Shown here one piece after another: positions 53,065-64,000 of a DNA stretch of 64,000 nt. The position numbers and the translations under genes were made by a program. Where the stretch lies: contig NW_002060978.1 in NCBI RefSeq assembly GCF_000150275.1, forward strand, positions 62,001 through 126,000. Reading direction: 5' to 3'. Positions within the stretch are counted from its first letter, which is position 1, and each line of letters begins with the position of its first letter. Source of the DNA: Trichoplax adhaerens (lineage: Eukaryota > Placozoa > Uniplacotomia > Trichoplacea > Trichoplacidae). Under the pieces are notes generated by a model. It searched no databases and was not told the origin of the DNA. It saw only the letters and a program-made list of their open reading frames with translations.

Positions 53065-56000
53065 CTAATATAAAAATTTAAAGAGTCAGAAGCTAAATCT
53101 ATCGATGATACTGAATATACTTAAGAGTTATACTAATATACCCTATAAATAATCGGGAATGAAGACGGAAAGTTCTACTTATTTGTTCAAAGCCTATGGC
53201 TTGGTTATGCCAACGGCTATTGATGTCATTAAATTACTTTAATCTTTTCCTAAAGGATAGATAGGCCGATATTTACATTGGCAGGAATCAACTGATGGCA
53301 TAAGAAAATTTCCTAATTCCCCCTATAATGCTATAGTAACTTTTTACTTGTTGCGACTGCCCATAAATAGAATAAATTCCAATTAATCAGATCGTCACCA
53401 AAGTGAGGATTGATCAATGTTTAAAATTTGATCGGTACAATTGCAGCAGTTGTATGAACAAGCGGATATTGATAGCGGTTGTTACTTCGCCATTCTAAAT
53501 CTCAAAACTACATCAAATTCTTGACTTTGGGAAGTAATCGTACCATATTTTTATATTATTGAATCATACTTCAGGAGTCATCTATAAGATTACGGAAGCC
53601 TGGGTAATTGATAGCTACTCGGTTTAACGACTAAAATTGATACTGTTTCGTTACAGGATAACATATGCTAAGATCATTAAGACTTCCTGATATTCTCTAT
53701 GTACATATATGCATAACCTTTAGAGCGTGAATGTGCTTGCATAGCAGCAAAAGGAGGTACCGATAATATGGAAAAGTCTAATGTCAACTTTGCTAACGTA
53801 CAATATAGTTATTAAACTACTTCAATTTTCAGAGTTATATCCGTCAACTGTAATATTGTAAGTAGGATAACAAAGATAAAATTCTCAAATTAAATAGTAA
53901 ACGCAATTAATAATAAAAATGCTTAATGGATAAATTGATTGGAAAGGAGTAAGAAATTAACTATCGAAATGGATCATCATACAAAATGACTCTGTAGTAT
54001 AGTATACGCAGAAACAAAAAACTTGAATTCTATTTACTTACACAATGAATCCTTGAACTGAACAACAGACGCTTAAAATGACCAGTAATACTGTTGTTAG
54101 GATATCTTAGCGATTGCTTGTAATAATGGAAAGATGTTCATAGATTAGCAATCAGGCTATAAATTAGATTTTTATTAATATCATTGTAATGCTTATGAAT
54201 TTAGTCGTTTAAATTTAATTCAATTTATGCAGCTTCGATACCTCATTAATCCATTCGAATTAAAGAACACCTAAGAAAGAAATAGAAAAGGGCTATTAAT
54301 TTAATCCCATCATGTGACGCTAATTAAAATAACCTTTGAACATCCGATCAAAGTGCAATTTGTTATTTACGCGTCAAAGAATTTTGTTAAGATTCATTGG
54401 ACCTTCACAGACATTGGGAAATTTTTATAAGCTCTTCATCAAGCTGGTCGGATGCTTGCAAACTGAATGCTATTGTTATTATAAGCTAGCATATACAATG
54501 ATAAACTAATCAAAATATAAATATTGTCAAATGATACTTATAGTCTCAGAAAGTTGAGAATGGATTAAATTAGAAATTCTCAAAATAGTCAAGCCAGAGG
54601 GTTATAAGTAGTAGATTTAGGATTTAAAAATTGAATAGTCGCTACTCAATTAGAGAAATGCCAGCCAGCCTCCCTACGAGCAGCGCAGGGGTATTTATAC
54701 TATTGTTAGATGACTCTGATTATGGGTTCATTTCAATAGGTCAGTATAAGATTCTTACTGTACTTTTTACCTCAAGATTTCTTCATGTAAAACGAATAGC
54801 TCTAAGGTAGTAATTTCTACAGAGTACTGATTTTTGAAATAGTATCTGTTATATCACTAAGGGTGGCCACTGGGCCTTTAAGTTATGATTTGATGTAATA
54901 CTCTGATGAAAATTGAATAAACATAGAATCTTTATAGAGTTTTCTACTCAGCCATTTTGATTATTACATTTTTTTATAACGGTTGTTATCGAATACTCAA
55001 GCAATCCTTAGACACATTATAATGATTGGTATAGAATTGACCACAGGACTAAGGGCATTGTACCGCACTGTAGATATCTTACAGTACCTGCTAATCTTAA
55101 CTTGGCATATCCATCACCGTACATTAGTTATCATAATGTGCTTTGGACCATTAACTAATCTTAATATAGCATAGTACATTACTATTACCGGGATATATAA
55201 CATATATATTATCGAATGATAATACTATCTGTTAATTTTATTAACAAATTATTAACAAATGGGTACATTATCGTAAACCGTCAGCAAAGCGACGGGAGTT
55301 TGGACTAGTACTGATTAATTCTTGGATCGGTTATGAATTTATAGTATTGAAGGTGATAAATAGGACGCAATAGATAGGTCCAATTAGAGCTTAGCAATAG
55401 CACATAACTCCATATCAGAAATGTACGTGCATATATGAGCTCTATCTGATATGCAACTTTAGCTGCAATAGGGGGTTAGAAACTCATCGAATCAATAAGT
55501 TGCAAGATAGTATGTCTCTGCTATCTTTATTCCTTCTGATCTCAGTAAATTTACCAATCAAAAATTTATTTTTAAATACCGACTACTTTTAAGTCCTATG
55601 CAACCATGTTAGGGCCTATGTAATTCTCATCTATTGACCTGAAATTTTATACAGCTAAAACTGAATGTCGGTGGCGATATCTTTTTTTATTAGATATTAG
55701 ATATCGACTAACTTTAACAACTATAATTAGCAATACTTATTCTGGAGTATCACATGCTTTACCATTATAGATAGAAATCCTTTGCGTGTTACTATGGTAA
55801 AATACTAATATGAAATAGCATTGTTTCAAAGCTAATCTGTTCTATTCATAGCCCAAATTTATCCTGCGTATCTGTAAGTAAAAATACTTACAGCTCCGTA
55901 TTTGGGCTGTTAATATTGGCTGTGAAGACTAAATTATTAATCATCATATTGCAACTGCTCTATTAGAGCTTCCTTAATTTAAATGATGACGATGAGAGTT

Positions 56001-56650
56001 TTTTTACGCAAACAAATAAAATTTTATTGCGGATAGCAGTATCGTTCTAACTGTTCTAACTATTACCAGTGTTACTACGATTACAAATTCCTTTCTAGAA
56101 ACCTTATTCGTAAGAGAATTCTTGAAGAATTAATTATAGCTTGAATACAGACATAAAATATTATCAAATATCTTAGTACCGCTGTTATCGTTTGATGTAG
56201 TAGTGGTTATTTTATCAAGTGTTAATTTCCTTCGTCTTCATAGTTTTTCCCAATATCAGTAGCTAAAAGGACGGGTAAGAGATTGAGAAAGGGTTTAAAA
56301 CTTGATTAGTGATCTTAGTACGGGCGTAATTGTTATCTGCTGTATACTGCCATTAATTTCATCAAAAATTAAACAAGTCATCCAGGTGAGACTAATTTTA
56401 CAATCCATAGTCAAATCGAGATCGGCAGGGTATGAAAAATGAACTAAAACTTTCCAAAAGCTGAATAGGCCTATAAGCGTTGATATTATTCTCATCTATT
56501 ATTAGCGGCAAAGTTGTCGAAAAGAGCTCATCAAAGTTTAAAAAGTGAACGAAAACTTGAGTATAGATCTTGGCAATATCTTGTTTGTTTCAATTTGCTA
56601 TAATAGGCGTACATTGCTACCGTCAATACCTTCAAATATTAATAGCATCA
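53065..56650. other. AT-rich region, no gene called
   Basis: It probably includes the missing 5' exons of the coiled-coil gene. A donor-like GTAAGT on the minus strand at about 54045 follows a 30-nt open stretch with an AG acceptor, but there is no start codon and no homology. A fold-back at 55850-55908 is listed separately. The remaining open frames are short and featureless. Confidence 0.45.
55850..55908. repeat. imperfect fold-back, 59 nt
   Basis: Outer arms AGCCCAAAT (55850-55858) and ATTTGGGCT (55900-55908) pair perfectly. The inner arms CTGTAAGTA and TACTTACAG also pair perfectly around a 3-nt loop. An asymmetric internal loop of 13 and 7 nt or so separates the two stems. No transcript evidence can be read from sequence. 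Confidence 0.5.
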
Positions 56651-56689
56651 TTTTAAAAATTTATTCGAATATAATTGCTAAACCCATTT

Positions 56690-57530
56690 TGCTAGTGTTT
56701 AAACACTGAAGTAAAACTCTATCACAGATAAGAGCATTGCTATTTTACTGAGCCGTATACCAAGTACTTGTTATTACAGGTAAGCTATCCATGCCCTAAT
56801 CGAAACTTTAATTTTAGTGTGAGCGTTTTCATTGCAGATAATAAAAAGTGCATATCCGTGTAATAAAAAAAAATTTTTTAAAGGTATATCATAAATACTG
56901 GCGGGCAGCTTATTCTCTAAGAAGAAAATAGATTCGCCAAGGACTTGTACATCCCCGAGTTAATGGCTTATTAGAGTATTCAAGCGAAGTATACTCTGAG
57001 CTCAAACTTTAATTTCATTATGAGAGCCGTTATTATGGATTATCGTACCGTTGTAAGTGAAAATGGTGACAATAAAAACTTTAATTTCAATCCATGGACT
57101 TTAACGGGCAATTTATCGAAATAGATAATCTACGGATCTATTGAAACAGGCAAGCTCTTCATGCCCTAATTTCAAAGTCAAGTTTTAATATGAGTGCTGT
57201 TATTACGGATTAACGGTACTTGCTATCATAAGTGGGTACAATAACAAAAATATCATCAGTGGTATACCGTAAATACCAAAGGACTATTATCTAGGAAGAA
57301 GGTAGTATCGCAAAGGATTTATTTTAGCAGTTAAGCTGCGCATACTCTTATGTTAAACTTTAGTTTCGAAGCAGGAGCTGTTATTAAAGATTTTTGTTCC
57401 GTTATAAGTGGAAAATAAGGATCTGAAACATTTTAAAGGTATATTATATATATCATCAGTTTATCGCTCATTAAAGTAGAGAACAATATCGAGGACTGTT
57501 ATTGTTGTGCACAAATTAAAATTTTATTGT
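56690..57530. repeat. tandem array, about four units near 185 bp
   Basis: Units are marked by a CATGCCCTAAT or CATACTCT word, then AAACTTTAATTT, then a GAGC/GAGTGC..GTTATTA block and later AAAGGTATATCATAAAT. Anchors lie near 56781, 56985, 57149 and 57336. The copies have drifted, with insertions. No coding potential was seen. Confidence 0.6.
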
Positions 57531-60500
57531 AGTATTTAAACTGCTATTTTTATGTTTTGGTCTCCTTATCGACCATCTTGAAACAGAACCATAGATACTA
57601 AACAACAAACGTTGATCAAAATTGATCTGCTACACTATCGGGAATTCGTTAAGCTTCCCAAGTGTATAAAATGCACCATCATATTTCCTTTCGTAGCGAT
57701 AAGTCGAACTATTTCGCTTGATTAAGTAAAATAGCTACTCGAAATTGCAATGATATGATCATATGAGGAATAAAAGAAATGATGGCACGTCAAACCAGTT
57801 CCTTCATGTTCAAAAGTAATGCAAGAGCAGCCCTATCGCAATTATTACAATTTATTTGCTAGAATGATTGATAATAAAGTTGAAATAATGCAAATTACAG
57901 ACGGTTGAATACATAAAATAAATAATTACTATGTTTAATACCAAATCGAGATATTAAAATTCAATTATTATCGCATGATAAACATGGTTTACTCTCACAC
58001 TAGTAATAAACACAATTATCTCTATCATTAGCCTGAACAGCAATCAAACTTGTACAAATATTAGCGTATCGTTTGTATCGGATTAATAATTATTATGAAC
58101 ATACGGGCAACACCCAGTTGATAAAAAATTATTTCTAATGACAGGAAATAGCGATTCAGTTATTTCATAGAGAGCATTAGATATTGTAAATTATACAACT
58201 GTGAATGATCATTGCATCATATAGTAACACTAGGGAGGAAATATATTGATGATGGGAATCAGCTTAGGAAAATGACCTTAGTATCTATCACTAAACTATT
58301 GTGAAGAGATTAACATGTAATCTGCTTATTTACTTTTCATCTTCATAAACAATGAAAATTCAATATGGTTAAACGTAGGTGAATGACGAGTAAAACATTT
58401 AGCCAAGGTCGAATAAAGTATTTGCACAAAGTTATTTAGTTAACTTTTAAATGTAACTATAACGACATAAAAATATTTTTATTTCCTTTGATAGAATGCA
58501 ATTTAAGGCTTAAGATAAACCACTACTAAGCTTCAAGGTCAACATCTTGATGAATGAATAAAACAAAATATTTTAAAATATTACGAAATTAAAATATCGC
58601 TGTTTTTAGGTTTATACTTATGAAATTAAATATTTTTATGTTTTCATAAATACTTTATGTCATTCAACTTGAGTAAGATTAAGAAGTTTTTAATTCGATT
58701 TTACCTTCATTTTATAGCTTTGTGTGCCACTTAAAAGAAAAAGTTAATGTTCATAGAATATAGGCTGAAAAGATAATGTTTTTCATTGATGAAGCATGAA
58801 AGAACTATAAGTGTTTTTTGCTGAACTCTTGATTGGATTACATCTAAAGTTTTGTATTTCAGTCTTTCGTTTACTTGTGACAAAATCATTAATGATCTTC
58901 TTAGGATAGTTATAATTAGTATCTACTGTATAAATTGGATACTAGACACAGAAAGAAATTGTAAATATTGAAAAACTTGGATTTACTCTTATTCTATCTC
59001 AATTTTTAGGATCAAAATAGAATTTTTAGTTTATTCCCGGAAACTTTTAATTTACTTAAGTAGAAAATTTAGTAATTTCTAAATGATATCATTGAGCATA
59101 ATATTATGGTAAAAATGTCGTCTGTTATATAAATGTATTCGTTAATCTTCTACTTTACCGTTTATCACATTTTTAGTTTGAAAATAATGAGAGATTCAGT
59201 TATTTATTGATAGAAATCATTTTATAAATGATATCGTGAAATAGTGTTATTAATGATTTTAATGACAATACATTTAGAAATTTTTGGTGCTATAAGTATT
59301 TTAGTAAATTAATGATACAGTCTTCTATCGAGAAATAGATCCCAAACTTACTTACAAATCAAGTGCTAAGAACTATTAACTATTGCACTTTAACCAGAAA
59401 ATTTGGATATCGAATAGTCAATAATTGCGAAGTAAGCTTCACATTTAACATTTATAGCTAGAATATTTTTGCCGGTTTCAGTCCCCTTATCTAAGAAAAG
59501 TAGGAATTCATCTATCGCTATAATTTAGTACGATATATTATTATATTATTAATAATATGAGTTCCAAGAAGTAGAATGCTATTTATTTACGAACTGAAGT
59601 AATTTTATAATTGGTTTATTGGTTTTGCATAGTATGAGAAGCTTAAATTTAAGTTAGTAGTTAGCCAATCATTTTGAAATGAAATAGCATTACATAAGAG
59701 AATTATTGAAATTATATACGAATACATTATTTCGAGAACACTGGCTAATTTATAGACTTTGTTTGGTTGATTAGGCGTGACTTGGGCAGTTAAGATTAAA
59801 GAATTAGTAAACACATGACATTGAAATTAATAAATAGTAAGATGCTGAAAAGCATTTTTGGATTATATTTATACTGCTTCCATAGTAAATTGATTTATAG
59901 ACTGAAATGTGTATACCTTATTGAAAATATGTATTATTCAAATGAAATTGAAAGAATTAATGCATTAATATTAAAATTAATATCAAAGGGCTGCATATGC
60001 AATTCCGTAAACATGTGACATAAATGTAACCTTCATTGCTCTATTTTTACAACGGCCTTTCTCCTAATATTGCAGCGAAATACTGAAAAATAGCCAGCAG
60101 GGGCGAAATATAACAATGAAAACTCCAATTTACTTACAGCTTGAAATTTTTATGATCGATTGCGCCTGTTTAAACTGTTACATAATCTTACTCTAAGGGC
60201 GAATCAAAAAAATATAATCGTTACTGATTAAATACGATAGTTAGATGTCGAATTACATTACATTGTAAATTAATTTTTTTCAATTCACAAAATGATTCAG
60301 TTTAGTCCATGTAGTGTATTTAGTTTCACTGTAGTTTTTAGACATGTTCGTAAATATAGACATTTCGTTATGTTCCGAATATAGATACCTCTAAAGTCTA
60401 TTTCAACTATGCTTAAATATAGCTTGTCGTATTTAGTAATTTGTAGCACCTACAGTCTTGGCTATTTCCTACACCCATGCACTATTATATAGTCTGTTTA

Positions 60501-60666
60501 TGGTATATGATGTATCTAATTCTATAATACTGTTCTCTGCATATGTTCTCTCTCTAAAACTATAAATACTGATGATTTCTGCCTCAGATTCATTCAGTTG
60601 CACTATTGGTCGTAGTAGTACTTCCTCACTTTACTTCACGACGGCTTACACGCTGATCTACCGTAA
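57531..60666. other. very AT-rich gene-poor stretch, nothing recognised
   Basis: No convincing exon, RNA gene or repeat array was found on either strand. Open frames are all under 70 codons and rich in Ile, Asn, Lys and Leu, as expected by chance from AT-rich DNA. Confidence 0.5.
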
Positions 60667-60924
60667 CTACCGCATTGTACCTCCATTACTATCTACAATA
60701 AAGTATTCACCTTTATTAAAATCCCTTGCATATTTTCTGTGAATGGCTACTAAGCCCGTAGCCGCTGATTCATCCAACCCACCATCATAGTCCATATCAT
60801 ATTTAGGCAAATAATAAGGTATATTAGGTAAAAGTAAAAGATTATTATGAAATTTATTAATTAATAAAACTAAAGCTGATTTTAAAATACTGTATAGTAA
60901 AGCTACAGAACTCATCCTAATCAA
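60667..60924 (-). pseudogene. HSP70/HSPA12-like ATPase fragment
   Basis: An 85-codon open frame whose last 45 residues resemble the end of nucleotide-binding subdomain I of distant HSP70 relatives such as HSPA12: DESAATGLVAIHRKYARDF stands where the family has an EP-E-AA helix, and EYFIVDSNGGT stands where it has FVVxDxGGGTxD. The central Gly of the phosphate loop is Asn here. A donor-like GTACAATG follows Gly-Gly at 60680, and the frame stops three codons later. No other exons of such a gene are visible nearby. It is either one exon of a gene with very long introns or, more likely, a relic. The family assignment is tentative. Confidence 0.35.
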
Positions 60925-62835
60925 AGACTATTAAATATTATTAAGAGAAAGTAATATAGTCGAATATACTTTCTCTTTCATAATAACTTCACAAAGAAAC
61001 TACCGGTTTATATTTAATAAACTAACGAGGAAAAATTTTTTCATGTATTAAGTATACATTGAATTTCCTCCTTTCGGTTATTATGTTATTATATTGAGTA
61101 CGTAATCATATCATGAATATTATTGAGCTATATATTTAACTCTATGGCAGAAATATCCATTACTCTATAAATCGATGCTTTCATGCTAGTATCAAATTCT
61201 TGCAAGATTGTTTACAGAAATATGCCTCTTAGTATTTCTATTACAAGATCTATGTTGTATCATAGAACAGAGCTAGATGGCATGCATGTAATGCAAATGA
61301 GAATTTATTTGCCTACTGTCAATATAGAACAACGCTACATTAAATCCTTATCTGGAATAAACGGGTGGGATTAAGATTAGGATAAAAGGAAATCCGTATA
61401 ATTTATCCGCTTTTGATAAAAATGTAAATAGGTTTGCTGAAAATTGTTATCATCTTGACGCCTATACTTATTGACACAGCTGGAGCCAAACCTATTTAGA
61501 TTATGCAAATAGGAAGGTTTCACAATCCAACTTGGTTAGTCTTCTAGACAATGTGAATATCGTATGATCTCGGCAATTGCCTCCATATTAACTTTATTAA
61601 GCACCTAAGGTCACAGTTAAGAATCTCAGTGAAGGTCGATATTGTATCCTGTTGACTATATCAAATAGAATAATGAAGCTCAACTAATAAACAACGTTAA
61701 TTCTAGTTTCTGCTTAGGTCAATTTGATTGTTAAAGTCATGCATCAATCGCCATGGAGTATTTAATTTTTAAATATTCAATATTACCCTACCTGATGACT
61801 GTAGCTAAAGTTAATTATTACCTAAGGTTATCATTTAAAACTGCTATATTTAACACATTAATTTATTTTGCATGACATTAGCTGATGGGCTTGCATGCAT
61901 TTATTTTTGCCTATAAGCTATTATCTATGCTTACCATCTACTTTAAAATTCATGAATTCCATCAGAGATAAATTAAAGGATACCTTGAATAGATTTATAA
62001 TCGGTGTTGACTAATTTATCTTTGTTCATTATTGCTAGACTTATCTTCTATATTATCAATCTAATTTCTACAATAACCGATAGTTGCTATTTTACTTTTG
62101 CATGAGTAATATGTGCAATTTTCTGCTTTAGAAAGATATTTATTGTGTAGAGATCTCTGGTATATAGGCTTTCAGTCGGTACTTTAGTGTCATATTGATC
62201 GTTATCAAGTAATTCAAATTTTATTATTAAAAAATACAAACCGATTTTTAATATCACTATAATCGACGAAAACGAATTTTATTTGCGTGCTAGAGTTTGG
62301 TCTCGACATTAATTTCAATATTTTATCATAGAACTATTCTAAATTAAAAATGCTTTGGGTAGCTTGTTGAAGATAATTTCCCGACTAGACTGCTTATCGA
62401 TTAAGTAGCAGTATAATCCATCAACCATTTAGTTTTCTTGTAATTTGTTGGTGAAATTATCATCTCTGAAGAATTTATTCACATCATTAATTTCTTGACA
62501 ATCTACATCTTTCAATATTTTATTTAGCATAATCCCGAAAAGTTCCATCTGTTACTTCATACCGTCTTGGCTAAGATTTTCTGTCTAATCGTAATTGCAG
62601 TATTGTTATCATCAAGCGACATTGCCAATTTGCTTCCAATCATCGAGATCATAAACTGTATCACACTGCTTTTACTGGAATTTAATTTACTGTTCCTTTG
62701 TGAAAAAAGTAATTGCCTATCTAAAATAATTAAGATAACTTGATATCTTGCTCAAAGTCATATTCAATATATTACTACATAAACCACCAAATAGCATTGA
62801 TTAGAACTGAAACTACGGATTTAGAAAGTAATAAC
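60925..62835. other. AT-rich spacer upstream of the GPCR gene, nothing recognised
   Basis: No exon or RNA gene was recognised. It may contain the promoter or a non-coding first exon of the GPCR gene. The open frame at 61183-61374 shows no recognisable domain. Confidence 0.45.
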
Positions 62836-64000
62836 ATGAATGAAAGCCGGAACCCCAACATTTTCATCAATGAAACACTATCTGCTAATGTTCTTCCAAT
62901 ATTGCAGGCATGTTATGCTACTACAGCCTTTCTAGCTGTTACTAGTAATGCCTTAATCTGCTTTCTTCTTGGTCGTCGGAAAAAAATAATGCGTCAATCA
63001 TCCAATAAATTTATCTTTGGTTTGTCAGTCAGTGGTTTAATTGAAGCTTGCATCTTATTTTTAATGCCTTCCTTTATTATTCCAATCGCAGATTACATCC
63101 TTCCAAAAGGATTAGCTGGAGATATATTCTGTCGACTGATATCATCGGAATATCTGCTTCATGTACCATGCTATCTATCAGTGCAGATGATTGCCTCCAT
63201 GGGTATTGAACGTTGGTATGCTGTCGTTAAACCAACTAAATACAAAAGAGTCTTTAGTAGACGCAATACATCTACGTTATTATTTACCCTGGTGGCTCTA
63301 TCCTTTGCTTGGCCAGTCGATTATATCTTACGTGACTCTCATATATCAAATCAATCGAAGTTATACAGCCCATGCCAAATAATTGCTAGACCAATTGATT
63401 TCATGCTATTCTTTATTTTGGAGACTTTCCGTCTCTATCTCCCCTTAATGATAACCATATTCTGTTATGTCGATATTTCTCGACGCACGGGTAAAACCAA
63501 CAGTTTATCTTCGCTAAAAGTCCGTGGCCCGGGTGCAGACTGGATCATGATTCGCAGGAATATTAAAGCAGTAATCAGAAGAAAATTAACTTATATGGCA
63601 TTTATCTCATTTATCGTTTTTGTTGTATGTTGGCTACCTCGCTTAGTATATCAAGTTCTAATTATATTTAAATTGGTCTCACTTAGTGATTACTATATCA
63701 TGAAGCGCGTAGTATTATTGCCAATCGTCTTTAATGCCTTTCTAAATCCCGTCATCTATGCATCTACCAATGATACCATTAGGAAACAGTTAGGTCTGAA
63801 GACATCCTTACGATATCCACGAGTCCGCCAACCAACACATCTACCTATCATCGGTAGTGGTATATTTGGCTTAGGAAATCGTCGTGGATCTATGGCGCCT
63901 CTCTTTAGTCCACAATCACTCGGACGTTTCTCGATTTCGCGTCGTAAGAGACGAATTGACATCATGGAAGCTTTAGATTCTGAAACAAGTACTGTGACTG
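62836..64000 (+). CDS. class A (rhodopsin-like) GPCR, 3' end outside window
   Basis: One uninterrupted exon of 388 codons runs from ATG 62836 past the right edge. All seven helices are visible: TM1 (ATTAFLAVTSNALICFLL), TM2, TM3 with Cys in DIFCRL and the motif ERW (in place of DRY) before YAVVKP, TM4 (LVALSFAW), TM5 with LPLMITIFCY, TM6 with VCWLPR and TM7 with FNAFLNPVIYA. A second Cys (YSPCQI) in loop 2 can form the standard disulphide. The N-terminus has a glycosylation site (NET). After TM7 comes a basic, Ser-rich tail (RRGSMAP; SISRRKRR) with possible kinase sites. The usual TM2 aspartate (D2.50) appears to be Gly: LSVSGL instead of LAxxDL. The ligand cannot be told from sequence. No in-window paralogue. 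Start chosen because it gives a normal-length N-terminus. Confidence 0.9.
   Translation, partial: MNESRNPNIFINETLSANVLPILQACYATTAFLAVTSNALICFLLGRRKKIMRQSSNKFIFGLSVSGLIEACILFLMPSFIIPIADYILPKGLAGDIFCRLISSEYLLHVPCYLSVQMIASMGIERWYAVVKPTKYKRVFSRRNTSTLLFTLVALSFAWPVDYILRDSHISNQSKLYSPCQIIARPIDFMLFFILETFRLYLPLMITIFCYVDISRRTGKTNSLSSLKVRGPGADWIMIRRNIKAVIRRKLTYMAFISFIVFVVCWLPRLVYQVLIIFKLVSLSDYYIMKRVVLLPIVFNAFLNPVIYASTNDTIRKQLGLKTSLRYPRVRQPTHLPIIGSGIFGLGNRRGSMAPLFSPQSLGRFSISRRKRRIDIMEALDSETSTVT

Overview
The window is nuclear DNA of an early-branching animal, most likely a placozoan (Trichoplax or a relative). The evidence is an AT-rich background, genes split by short GT-AG introns (mostly 60-400 bp), animal-type orthologues that align almost end to end with human proteins (VPS36, AASDHPPT, AIFM1, MAGT1/TUSC3), a class A GPCR and MUC4-like membrane glycoproteins. 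The species is inferred; no marker gene settles it. The longest single-exon gene (the GPCR) runs off the right edge. Exon coordinates below were worked out by hand from splice signals, reading phase and homology.

Left third (1-28.6 kb): three tandem, same-strand paralogues of a secreted-head, single-pass membrane glycoprotein. Full copies have 19 exons coding for NIDO, AMOP, VWD, an Ig/cadherin-like plus EGF exon, five EGF modules, a juxtamembrane module, a transmembrane helix and a short tail. Copy A lacks its 5' half (outside the window); copies B and C are complete. About 200 bp after each stop codon lies a roughly 115-bp element that is far better conserved than the introns and can be read as a short exon on either strand. 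The B-C spacer and several introns carry degenerate tandem arrays with units of about 95-120 bp.

Middle (29.9-53.1 kb): a compact run of single-copy housekeeping genes. VPS36 (minus) and AASDHPPT (plus) are divergent across a 1.4-kb spacer; AASDHPPT and AIFM1 (minus) are tail to tail, 317 bp apart; AIFM1 and the MAGT1/TUSC3-type OST subunit (plus) are divergent across a 2.1-kb spacer packed with self-complementary TACTGTAC-type sequence; MAGT1 converges on a coiled-coil gene (minus). They serve separate processes: ESCRT-II sorting, carrier-protein pantetheinylation, mitochondrial redox/apoptosis and ER N-glycosylation.

Right part (53-64 kb): AT-rich, gene-poor DNA with one degenerate tandem array, a small HSP70-like fragment and, at the end, the 5' part of a class A GPCR gene.
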